Assembly: GCA_023415305.1 (NCBI GenBank)
Contig: JAEZKZ010000102.1
Coordinates: 62,001 to 126,000, forward strand
DNA: 64,000 nt
Origin: Bacillota bacterium
GTDB lineage: Bacteria > Bacillota > Clostridia > Acetivibrionales > DSM-1351
Reading direction: 5' to 3'
Below, in pieces: positions 1-6,988 of this stretch. The number at the start of each line of letters is the position of its first letter. Position 1 is the first letter of the stretch. The notes beneath the pieces were generated by a model that searched no databases, was not told the DNA's origin, and worked only from the letters and a program-made list of their open reading frames with translations. Position numbers and translations under genes: made by a program.

Positions 1-572
1 AAATGTATTTGAAAATGTATATAGATGAAGTTAGAAATTCCAGTATGAAAAAGAACAATGCAGAACAAAAGTTTTATGAGCTTGCGGCGGCTTTCTACTG
101 GCAATACCTGAAGACTACCGGATATCAGGCCGACGGACGGTTGGAGACCTTGATTACAACACTTCATAATAATGATCTTGAAAATTGCTGTGTTTTTATT
201 GAAATGTTTATTGCTAAGCTTATGTACAACAATAAGAAGCAGATGCATGAAATTGTAGAGGCTGCTACAAAATACATTAATGAGCATCTTACCGAAGATT
301 TAACAGTATTTACACTTGCAGAACAATTTCACGTTGCTCGCAACTATTTTTCAAGGCTCTTTAAGAAGGAGATGGGGGAAGGCTGTAATGAATATATTAC
401 GAGACTTCGTATCGAGAAAGCAAAACAACTATTGGGAGCTTCAAGGCTCAAAACCTACGAGATAGCTGAGAAGGTAGGATATAACGATACAAATTATTTC
501 TCCCTTGCCTTTAAGAAAAATACCGGCTTGTCCCCTAAAGAGTTCAGAGAGAGACTTAACAATCCGGAATAA
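1..572 (+). CDS. AraC-family regulator, C-terminal part (5' end outside window)
   Basis: The reading frame is open to the left edge, so only about the last 190 residues are present. Residues ~92-185 form an AraC-type DNA-binding domain with two helix-turn-helix units: one around FTLAEQFHVARNYFSRLFKK and one around AEKVGYNDTNYFSLAFKK, ending in the usual GLSPKEFR. The preceding helical region and overall layout resemble YesN-type response regulators, whose receiver domain would lie upstream. That family commonly controls carbohydrate uptake or degradation genes, but the target cannot be told from here. A terminator-like hairpin follows at 796-832. Confidence 0.85.
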   Translation, partial: MYLKMYIDEVRNSSMKKNNAEQKFYELAAAFYWQYLKTTGYQADGRLETLITTLHNNDLENCCVFIEMFIAKLMYNNKKQMHEIVEAATKYINEHLTEDLTVFTLAEQFHVARNYFSRLFKKEMGEGCNEYITRLRIEKAKQLLGASRLKTYEIAEKVGYNDTNYFSLAFKKNTGLSPKEFRERLNNPE

Positions 573-1036
573 AGTATTTAGCATAATGAATGTACAATAT
601 CGGTAGAGAAGAACTTGCTTACTATTACGAGAACTCAAAAGGCTGGATAGTGGGAGATATAGATATTTTGCTATGATTGGAGCTTCTTTTGCTCACGTGG
701 AATTATTGAAGGCGAAATTTAGTCTGAAATAGTACTACAATAAATCTGAATAGAGCCCTGATTAGCTATAACAAAGTTAATTAGCAATAATTTGTGAAAA
801 AACAATTCGATAATAAGTCGGGTTGTTTTTTCTCAATATTTTTAAGTACTGAATTGTTTGTACAAACGGGTTTGGATATTTCTGTGATATTGCTTCTGGG
901 TTTTTTTTGAAATATAATTATATGAAAATAGTACTTAGAAAAAGATGAAACTAAGAAAAATATCTATGTTCAAATACTTTTTAACATATGTTTTTTAATG
1001 TATTCAAAATTTAAGCTTAAAAAGGTGGTAATTTTT
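573..1036. other. Gene-poor intergenic stretch
   Basis: There is no convincing gene between the AraC-type regulator and the aldo/keto reductase. A 28-codon open frame (590-676, reading MYNIGREELAYYYENSKGW...) has coding-like composition but no ribosome binding site; it may be a remnant. A hairpin at 796-832 looks like a terminator. The last 130 bases are very AT-rich and probably hold the promoter of the next gene. Confidence 0.5.
796..832 (+). terminator. Terminator-like hairpin
   Basis: The arms GAAAAAACAA (796-805) and TTGTTTTTTC (823-832) are perfectly complementary, with an extra CGA/TCG pairing inside the loop. The T-run lies in the 3' arm. It is 224 bases after the AraC-type stop, so it would act on a long 3' tail. 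Confidence 0.5.
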
Positions 1037-2062
1037 ATGGAAAAGACAAGATTGGGACGCACCGGTCTTATGGTGACCAGGACCAGCTTTGGAGCACTCC
1101 CCATTCAAAGGGTCTCCTTTGATGAGGCGAAAAAGCTTCTGGTTAAGGCATATGACAATGGAATAAATTTCTTTGATACAGCCAGAGGCTATACCGATAG
1201 TGAGGAAAAAATCGGATATGCACTAGCTGAGGTCAGGAAAAATATAATTATAGCTACTAAAACCTTTTCACAGGATAAAAAGACTTTATTTGAGCATCTT
1301 GAAACAAGTCTCAAAAATATGAAAACAGATTATGTGGATATTCTGCAGCTCCATAATCCTGCCGATCTTTCTGACCCCAATGACCCGGACAGTACTTATG
1401 CCGGTTTGCTGGAAGCAAAGAAGAAGGGGATGGTACGTTTTATCGGAATTACCAATCATAGAATAAAAACAGCTATGGAAGCTGTAGCTTCCGGACTTTA
1501 CGATACGATGCAGTTCCCATTGAGTTCCCTTTCCTCGGATGTTGACCTGGAACTTATTGAGCAATGCAAAAAATACGATGTAGGTTTGATTGCTATGAAG
1601 GCAATGTCAGGTGGACTTATTACCAACGCAGCCTCGACCTTCGCGTTCTTAAGGCAGTATGAAAACGTTGTGCCCATATGGGGAATACAGAGGGAGTCTG
1701 AGCTGGACGAATTCCTGTCTATGGAAGAGCAGCCTCCGATACTGGATGAGACTCTATGGAAGGTTATTAATAAAGACAGGGAAGAGTTATCGGGAAATTT
1801 CTGCAGAGGCTGCGGCTACTGTATGCCATGTCCGGCAGGGATTGAAATTCCCATGCAGGCCAGAATATCTCTGCTTTTGAGAAGAGCACCCTATCAGCAG
1901 TTCCTGCAGGATGAGTTTAGGAAAAAAATGGACCTCATACCAGAGTGTATAGATTGCGGAAACTGCAGAGACCACTGCCCATATAAAATAGACACGCCCA
2001 ACCTGTTAAAACGTGAGTTGGAGAACTATAACGAGTTTTACAGGGCTCATATGCAGGAATAA
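1037..2062 (+). CDS. Aldo/keto reductase with C-terminal 4Fe-4S ferredoxin domain
   Basis: This is a 341-residue fusion of an NADP(H)-type aldo/keto reductase barrel with a bacterial ferredoxin-like tail. The catalytic tetrad is visible as D47, Y52, K75 and H106. The tail has two cysteine clusters, C256/C259/C262/C265 (CRGCGYCMPCP) and C304/C307/C310/C314 (CIDCGNCRDHCP), each suited to a 4Fe-4S centre. Proteins of this layout are common in anaerobes and are thought to couple carbonyl reduction to ferredoxin; the substrate is unknown. I chose ATG 1037 over an upstream in-frame ATG at 998 because AAAGGTGG (1021-1028) precedes it at good spacing. It appears to be a single-gene unit. Confidence 0.9.
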   Translation: MEKTRLGRTGLMVTRTSFGALPIQRVSFDEAKKLLVKAYDNGINFFDTARGYTDSEEKIGYALAEVRKNIIIATKTFSQDKKTLFEHLETSLKNMKTDYVDILQLHNPADLSDPNDPDSTYAGLLEAKKKGMVRFIGITNHRIKTAMEAVASGLYDTMQFPLSSLSSDVDLELIEQCKKYDVGLIAMKAMSGGLITNAASTFAFLRQYENVVPIWGIQRESELDEFLSMEEQPPILDETLWKVINKDREELSGNFCRGCGYCMPCPAGIEIPMQARISLLLRRAPYQQFLQDEFRKKMDLIPECIDCGNCRDHCPYKIDTPNLLKRELENYNEFYRAHMQE

Positions 2063-2123
2063 TTTTATTGGATATATAGGACATACTTAAAAGGTTAAAA
2101 ATCCGTTTTGAGGGGAACCCATT

Positions 2124-2669
2124 ATGAAAAATATTTTTCTTTATAATACAAAGGTTGGTATTTTAGGAATTGCCGAAGAAAATCACTATATAACCAATGT
2201 CTTTTTTCAAAGCCAAATACATGAGTTAAAACATGCACCGGTAACAGTTGAGGCTGTTAATAAAATTGTAAATGCTAAAGGAATAGTTATTGATGGAGAA
2301 AGCTACTCCATTCAGGAAACAAAGCCCCTCAGGGAGGCTTCAAGTCAGCTACAACAATACTTTTCCGGGAGCCAGAAAGGCTTTGAATTGCCTTTAGCAC
2401 CTCAGGGTACGGCTTTTATGAAAAGTATATGGGAGTGTCTTATGAGAATTCCTTATGGAGAAACCAGAAGTTATAAGGAAATAGCACAGGCATCAGGCAA
2501 CATAAAGGCTTCAAGAGCTGTGGGTATGGCAAATAACAGGAACCCGCTGCCTTTTTTTATACCCTGTCACCGGGTGATCGGTTCAGACGGAAAATTGATA
2601 GGGTACAGAGGAGGCCTTGAAATAAAGAAGAAACTATTGGAGCTAGAAAAAAAGCATGCAGATATTTAA
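2124..2669 (+). CDS. ogt: Methylated-DNA--protein-cysteine methyltransferase
   Basis: A 181-residue suicide repair protein that transfers alkyl groups from O6-alkylguanine (and O4-alkylthymine) in DNA to its own cysteine. The active site IPCHRVIG is present with acceptor C148, preceded by the conserved RAVGMANNRNP loop at ~131-141 and the DNA-binding helix region (PYGETRSYKEIA). AGGGGAAC lies ahead of the start. The reading frame overlaps the next gene, a 3-methyladenine glycosylase, by 14 bases, so the two form a compact alkylation-repair operon. No Ada-type regulator is visible nearby. Confidence 0.93.
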   Translation: MKNIFLYNTKVGILGIAEENHYITNVFFQSQIHELKHAPVTVEAVNKIVNAKGIVIDGESYSIQETKPLREASSQLQQYFSGSQKGFELPLAPQGTAFMKSIWECLMRIPYGETRSYKEIAQASGNIKASRAVGMANNRNPLPFFIPCHRVIGSDGKLIGYRGGLEIKKKLLELEKKHADI

Positions 2670-3258
2670 GTATGGACAACGAGAGATTCAATACCTTAAG
2701 AAAAATGACAAGAGACTGGGCGCCGCTATAGATAGGATAGGTATGATAGAGCGCGGCATAATTCCTGACCTGTATGCTGCTCTGATAAACAGTATAGTCG
2801 GACAGCAGATTTCATCAAAGGCGGCTGAAACAGTATGGAACAGGTTCGTGGAGAAAATAGGGTGTATCACGCCTGGAACTATTGCAGCAACAGCGCCGGA
2901 GCTTATACAGCAGTGTGGAATGTCAAACAGAAAGGTACAGTATATCAAGGGTATAACCCAGGCTGTTATTGACCGAAGTCTTGACCTTCAGGAACTGCAA
3001 AGGAAGGGGGATGATGAAGTAATATCCTGTCTCTCTTCTCTAAATGGAATAGGAAAGTGGACCGCTGAGATGCTTCTTATATTCTCAATGGAACGTCCTG
3101 ATGTAGTAAGCTGGGGAGACCTGGCAATACGCCGGGGAATAATGAAACTTTACGGGTTGGATACTTTGTCTAAAGAAGAGTTTGACAAGTATGTAAAAAG
3201 ATATTCTCCATACGGATCGGTAGCTTCGCTGTATCTTTGGGCGTTATCAAAGGAATAA
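2656..3258 (+). CDS. DNA-3-methyladenine glycosylase II (AlkA-like, HhH-GPD)
   Basis: A 200-residue base-excision glycosylase that removes alkylated purines. The helix-hairpin-helix LNGIGKWTAEM is at residues 119-129, followed by the catalytic aspartate D145 in WGDLAIRRG. It lacks the N-terminal beta domain of E. coli AlkA, as many short bacterial homologues do. It overlaps the end of ogt by 14 bases and is presumably translationally coupled to it. No iron-sulfur cluster cysteines follow the domain, which argues against an endonuclease III/MutY assignment. Confidence 0.9.
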   Translation: MQIFKYGQREIQYLKKNDKRLGAAIDRIGMIERGIIPDLYAALINSIVGQQISSKAAETVWNRFVEKIGCITPGTIAATAPELIQQCGMSNRKVQYIKGITQAVIDRSLDLQELQRKGDDEVISCLSSLNGIGKWTAEMLLIFSMERPDVVSWGDLAIRRGIMKLYGLDTLSKEEFDKYVKRYSPYGSVASLYLWALSKE

Positions 3259-3320
3259 GAATTTGTATTTAAGTCACAGGATACATGAGGTTAACATAAC
3301 ATGTATTGGAGGTGGTTTTT

Positions 3321-3704
3321 TTGGGACGCAAAAAATCTACGAATAATGCAAAAAAAATAGAAAATCAAACCAATGTACATGAGGAAGTACAAACCCATGT
3401 ACATGAATTTACAAGTAGTACAAAGTTAGCAGAGGAAAATGACGAAAGGCATAATCATCGTGTAGCCGGTGTGACAAGTCAAGTAATTCCGATACATGGG
3501 GGCAGTCATAAGCATGCTATATTATCCAATACTGACTTTTTTGATCATCTTCATGAAATAGGTGTTGAAACTGGCCCTGCTATTAATGTTGGTAATGGTA
3601 AGCATGTCCATTTTGTCCAGGGGATGACAACAGTAAATGATGAGCACTGCCACAATTTTGCTTTTGCAACACTTATAGAAGCTCCGTTACTACCTTTACA
3701 TTGA
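3321..3704 (+). CDS. YmaF family protein
   Basis: A 127-residue histidine-rich protein matching the YmaF family of Firmicutes, whose function is not established. Family features visible are the HVHEF segment, ERHNHRVAGVT, the TDFFDHLHEIGVETGPAI block and the KHVHFV / EHCHNFAFATLIEAP ending. The clustered histidines suggest metal binding, which is inference only. Translation most likely starts at TTG 3321, because GGAGGTGG (3308-3315) sits 5 bases upstream; an earlier in-frame TTG at 3306 would overlap that site. The residues before the family domain are a lysine/asparagine-rich variable tail. Confidence 0.8.
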   Translation: MGRKKSTNNAKKIENQTNVHEEVQTHVHEFTSSTKLAEENDERHNHRVAGVTSQVIPIHGGSHKHAILSNTDFFDHLHEIGVETGPAINVGNGKHVHFVQGMTTVNDEHCHNFAFATLIEAPLLPLH

Positions 3705-3901
3705 TAAAAACTAAATAATTCTATATATTCCCTTATTTTTGAACTGGTAATAGGCTGATATGCTCCGTCTTAAGTAGAAAGGTAAAATAATTAATCCTGC
3801 TACGAAGGGGAGCATTTTTATATCTTAAATTGTAAATGGTTAAAAGATTTGGTTTTATTCAATTCTTTTTCTTACTCGAATATAAAACTTTCACAATCTA
3901 T

Positions 3902-3950
3902 TGTAACGAATATTACATTATGATATTTTTGGTGTAACGAATATTACATT
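3902..3950 (+). promoter_or_regulatory. Pair of identical operator-like repeats ahead of the ChrB-like gene
   Basis: The 18-bp sequence TGTAACGAATATTACATT occurs twice, at 3902-3919 and 3933-3950, with starts 31 bp apart. Each copy contains the inverted repeat TGTAA-N6-TTACA. Spacing of about three helical turns would put two bound dimers on one face of the DNA. A further inverted repeat, GTGCA/TGCAC, lies at 3954-3973. The likely ligand is the regulator encoded immediately downstream (inference). Confidence 0.6.
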
Positions 3951-4004
3951 TCAGTGCATTTGATAAATTGCACTTAATAAATTGCATATAAGAAGAGGAA
4001 AATT

Positions 4005-4541
4005 ATGGAGAGACAAAAATGGCTGGTTATTAACTATAACCTCCCAACTGAGCCTTCAAGACACAGAGTTGCAGCCTGGAGGGCTTTGAAAAAGATTGGA
4101 GCTGTTAATATTCAACAGTCCATGTGGTTGTTGGCCTACAATGAAGAGAACCATTCCGCACTTCAAAAAATATCTCAGGATATAGAATCTTATAGTGGAG
4201 AAGCATTTCTAATGGAAAGTACCTTTTTTGATAAAAAGCATGAGGACAGGATCATCTCATTGTTTAATGAAGTTCGAGACGGGGAATACAGTGAATTTAT
4301 CGGTGAATGCCGGAAGTATCTAAAAGAACTCGACAAGGAAATTTCTGTGGAGAAATTTACATTCGCCGAATTGGAAGAGGAAGAAGTTGAGCTGGAAAAG
4401 CTTTTGATGTGGCATAGCAAGATACTGTCCCGTGATATTTTCGGTGCTTCCCTGCAAATATCTTCAAAGTCGATACTTGAAGATATTACAAAGGCTTTTG
4501 ATAATTATAGTGAACTTGTGTACAGCAATAATCAAAAATAA
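4005..4541 (+). CDS. ChrB N-terminal-domain protein (probable regulator)
   Basis: A 178-residue protein whose first ~130 residues fit the ChrB N-terminal domain: WLVINYNLPTEPSRHRVAAWRALKKIGAVNIQQSMWLLAY, then a ferredoxin-like region and an E-rich stretch. ChrB proteins control chromate resistance transporters, and the N-terminal domain also occurs alone with other exporters. Here the partner is an MFS gene starting 16 bases downstream, and two identical operators lie upstream, so a self-regulated resistance or export unit is likely. The C-terminal chromate-sensing domain of full ChrB is absent. The partner transporter is truncated, so the unit may have lost its function. Confidence 0.7.
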   Translation: MERQKWLVINYNLPTEPSRHRVAAWRALKKIGAVNIQQSMWLLAYNEENHSALQKISQDIESYSGEAFLMESTFFDKKHEDRIISLFNEVRDGEYSEFIGECRKYLKELDKEISVEKFTFAELEEEEVELEKLLMWHSKILSRDIFGASLQISSKSILEDITKAFDNYSELVYSNNQK

Positions 4542-4557
4542 GGTGGAGTAATAAAGA

Positions 4558-5337
4558 ATGGAGCATAAAAAGATACTGGGGATAGAAAAGAATATTTTCT
4601 TTACCGGAATTACCAGTTTTTTAACAGATACGACCTCTAAGATGATATATGCAGTAATGCCGTTGTATCTGCTGACCCTTGAAGCATCAAAAACGGAGGT
4701 ATCTCTCATTGAGGGAATTGCTGAAAGTACTGCATCACTGATCAAAGCAGTATCGGGTTGGTGGAGTGATAAAATCGGGAGAAACAAACCATTTATGATA
4801 ATCGGCTATGCATTTACTGCCGTATTGTCACCGCTTTTTGCCTTTGCAACAACACCGCTGCAAGTTCTGATTATCAGGTTTTGCGAAAGGGTTGGGAAAG
4901 GAATAAGAACGGCGCCCAGGGATAGTCTCATAGCCGGCTCTGCTGAAAACGGAACAAAGGGAAGAAGTTTTGGGTTTCATAAGGCCATGGATAACAGTGG
5001 AGCTGTGCTTGGGCCATTATTAGCATCAGGTATTCTGTTTCTTTTTCCAGGGGATTACAGAAAAATCTTTATTTTAGCGAGTATACCCGGTATTCTTGGT
5101 CTTATAAATCTTATTTTCATTGTTAAAGAAGCAAAAAGAGCAAAGAAAGAAATACCTGAAAGAGTGTCATTGAAAAGCTTCCCCAATAGTTATTATGTTT
5201 TTCTGGCCATAGTTTTTGTTTTTACCCTTGGAAATTCTACCGATGCATTACTTTTGGTTAAGGCAAGTGATGTGGGAGTAAAGGCAGCCTTTATTCCAGC
5301 CGTTACAGCTGCAATTCTGATGATTGCATTTTTATAG
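4558..5337 (+). pseudogene. MFS transporter, truncated at the 3' end
   Basis: The 259 residues match the N-terminal part of a 12-helix major facilitator transporter: FLTDTTSKMIYAVMPLYL in helix 1, the inter-helix 2-3 motif SDKIGRNKP, and RVGKGIRTAPRDSLIAGSA between helices 4 and 5, then helices to about number 8. Family members run to about 400 residues; this frame ends with TAG at 5335-5337 in the middle of a membrane segment. I find no continuation of the family in any frame up to the next gene at 5529, so the 3' third is missing rather than frameshifted. A short functional product cannot be excluded. GGTGGAG upstream supports the start. Confidence 0.7.
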
Positions 5338-5528
5338 AAGAAGCTTATCACAAAAAACGAAACCATAATTTTGAAAGTTATTTTGATAATTGGGTATATA
5401 TATTAATGTACTCAATTTTTTATTGTCAAGGTAAGTATAAATTTTTCCGGTAAATCAGAGTGTAATTGATGGAATAACTTAGATTTAGATTCAGAATAAT
5501 CTACTGGAGAAAAATGGAGGTGTGATAT

Positions 5529-5744
5529 ATGGGCAAATTTGAGAGATTTGAAAAAGTTGGATTACGGGATAAGGAGACAAAAGCGCTAATAGCGGTTTAT
5601 CCAAAAAAACCGGAGGGAACAGATGAGCAGATTGAGTCAGATGTAAAGTATTGGTATTATCAGAAAAACTGTGGAGCAGAAGAGGAGTTAAAGGGTCTAT
5701 TTGTAGATCATCTGACAGAGCATGAATTAAAGTCAATTCAATAA
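5529..5744 (+). CDS. Small hypothetical protein (71 aa)
   Basis: A charged, soluble 71-residue protein rich in K and E, with no cysteine pair beyond the single C of QKNCGAEEEL and no membrane segment. TGGAGGTG precedes ATG 5529 at good spacing, and a clean terminator follows at 5782-5827, so it looks like a genuine single-gene unit. I do not recognise a family. Confidence 0.65.
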   Translation: MGKFERFEKVGLRDKETKALIAVYPKKPEGTDEQIESDVKYWYYQKNCGAEEELKGLFVDHLTEHELKSIQ

Positions 5745-5781
5745 AGATTTTTCATAGCTATTAAAATTAACCCGGAAGAAT

Positions 5782-5827
5782 GATGAGAATTGCCCATTGC
5801 TTTCCAGGCAATTCCATCAATTTTTGG
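5782..5827 (+). terminator. Rho-independent terminator
   Basis: The arms GATG(A)GAATTGCC (5782-5794) and GGCAATTCCATC (5807-5818) pair over 12 bp with one bulged A. A T-run follows from 5821. It lies 38 bases after the stop of the 71-residue gene. Confidence 0.8.
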
Positions 5828-5989
5828 GCAGTTATTATAGTAAAGAAATAAACTACAATAAAAATATAAAACAATATGGATAGTCCATAATCAAAAAATA
5901 TTTTAAAGTCCCCCCCCTAAAATTTTTTAATGATGTCGAATAATTAAATAAAATAGTAAATATTGTCCATTTTAGGATGAGGTGATTTT

Positions 5990-6454
5990 ATGGACGTTAA
6001 CTTAATTAATCCATTTATAGAAGCAAGCTGTACAATTCTGAAATCAGTTGCTAATATCGATTCATCACTTGGAAAGGCGTATATTAAGACTTCGCCCTAT
6101 GACAGTGATTCTTTGTCAATTGTTATTGGTATTATTGGTGATATAAAAGGCCAGGTAATATTTAGTATGAATAGAAATGCGGCCTGTAAATTGGCATCTT
6201 GTATGATGATGGGGATGCCTGTCGAACAGTTGGACGAGATTACCAAAAGTGCAATTTCGGAAGCAGCAAATATGATACTTGGAAATGCAGCTACAATACT
6301 TGCCTCGAAAAAAGTGGTTGTAGATATAACTCCACCTGCATTATTTGAAGGAAATGACATGCATGTTTCAACACCAAAAACAAGAACAATTTGTATTCCA
6401 ATAAATATCGATACTAATGAAAAAATTGAATTGAATATTTCAACACAGGAGTAA
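5990..6454 (+). CDS. cheX: CheX-like chemotaxis phosphatase
   Basis: A 154-residue protein of the CheC/CheX/FliY phosphatase superfamily, which dephosphorylates CheY-P to end the chemotaxis signal. The single catalytic motif E91-x-x-N94 lies in SAISEAANMILGNA, followed by the glycine/alanine turn seen in CheX. One motif copy and the length fit CheX better than two-motif CheC. GATGAGGTGAT supports ATG 5990. No other chemotaxis gene is nearby; the flagellin gene is about 5 kb away on the other strand. A strong terminator follows. Confidence 0.85.
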   Translation: MDVNLINPFIEASCTILKSVANIDSSLGKAYIKTSPYDSDSLSIVIGIIGDIKGQVIFSMNRNAACKLASCMMMGMPVEQLDEITKSAISEAANMILGNAATILASKKVVVDITPPALFEGNDMHVSTPKTRTICIPINIDTNEKIELNISTQE

Positions 6455-6474
6455 TAGTTTCATGTTACATACTT

Positions 6475-6516
6475 TTACCCCCGGCTTGAATAATATCTAT
6501 CATAAGACGGGGGTAA
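6475..6516. terminator. Bidirectional terminator downstream of cheX
   Basis: The arms TTACCCCCG (6475-6483) and CGGGGGTAA (6508-6516) pair perfectly, with CTT/AAG pairing further in. It closes the cheX transcript and could serve the opposing arsR transcript as well. Confidence 0.75.
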
Positions 6517-6526
6517 GTTGATCCTT

Positions 6527-6635
6527 AATCTAAGCAAATCTAAGCAATCTAAACAATCTAAGCAATCTAAACAATCTAAACAATCTAAACAATCTAAACA
6601 ATCTAAGCAATCTAAGCAATCTAAGCAATCTAAGC
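6527..6635. repeat. Tandem 9-bp repeat array (AATCTAARC)
   Basis: Twelve head-to-tail units lie between the cheX terminator and the end of the arsR gene. The first is 10 bp (6527-6536); the other eleven are exactly 9 bp (6537-6635). The units differ only at one position, G or A (AATCTAAGC or AATCTAAAC). Such simple arrays change copy number by slippage. Two of the three forward frames are open, but there is no start codon or ribosome site, so I regard it as non-coding. Confidence 0.95.
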
Positions 6636-6650
6636 TATATGAGCTTATAA

Positions 6651-6941
6651 TTACTTATCCTCGAATTCCTCCTTTAAAAGGATTTTCACGATATTGATTA
6701 TTTCTTCATCCACAACTCGATAGCAGATTTCAAGGCCATTACGCACTCCAGCTATTATACCTGCCGACTTTAGTTTCGCAAGATGCTGTGATACTGTTGA
6801 CTGGGGTAGCCCAAGACATTCCTGAATCTTAGTTACATTACAACTACCATCCATTAGCCCTTTGATTATGCATAGCCTATGGGGATGAGCCATAGCTTTA
6901 AGTTTATCTGCTTTAACCTCATACTTTCCTAAATCAATCAA
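6651..6941 (-). CDS. ArsR-family winged-helix regulator
   Basis: A 96-residue ArsR/SmtB-type repressor. The recognition helix region LGLPQSTVSQHLAKLKSAGII and the wing GLEICYRVVDEE are clear. Cysteines occur at HRLCII, GSCNV, IQECLG and LEICYR, but I cannot assign a metal- or sulfur-sensing pair with confidence. It lies 47 bases downstream of the CoA-disulfide reductase fusion on the same strand and is probably cotranscribed. By analogy with ArsR-type sulfide/persulfide sensors linked to rhodaneses, it may sense reactive sulfur (inference). The dyad at 9549-9569 is a candidate operator. Confidence 0.85.
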   Translation of the reverse strand: MIDLGKYEVKADKLKAMAHPHRLCIIKGLMDGSCNVTKIQECLGLPQSTVSQHLAKLKSAGIIAGVRNGLEICYRVVDEEIINIVKILLKEEFEDK

Positions 6942-6988
6942 CGGAAAACCTCCTAACGTTTACAGTTACAATAAAACCTTTAATACGA

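Noticed and set aside
6527..6635. Repeat array considered as CRISPR
   Set aside because: The units are 9 bp and directly adjacent with no spacers, and no cas genes are present.
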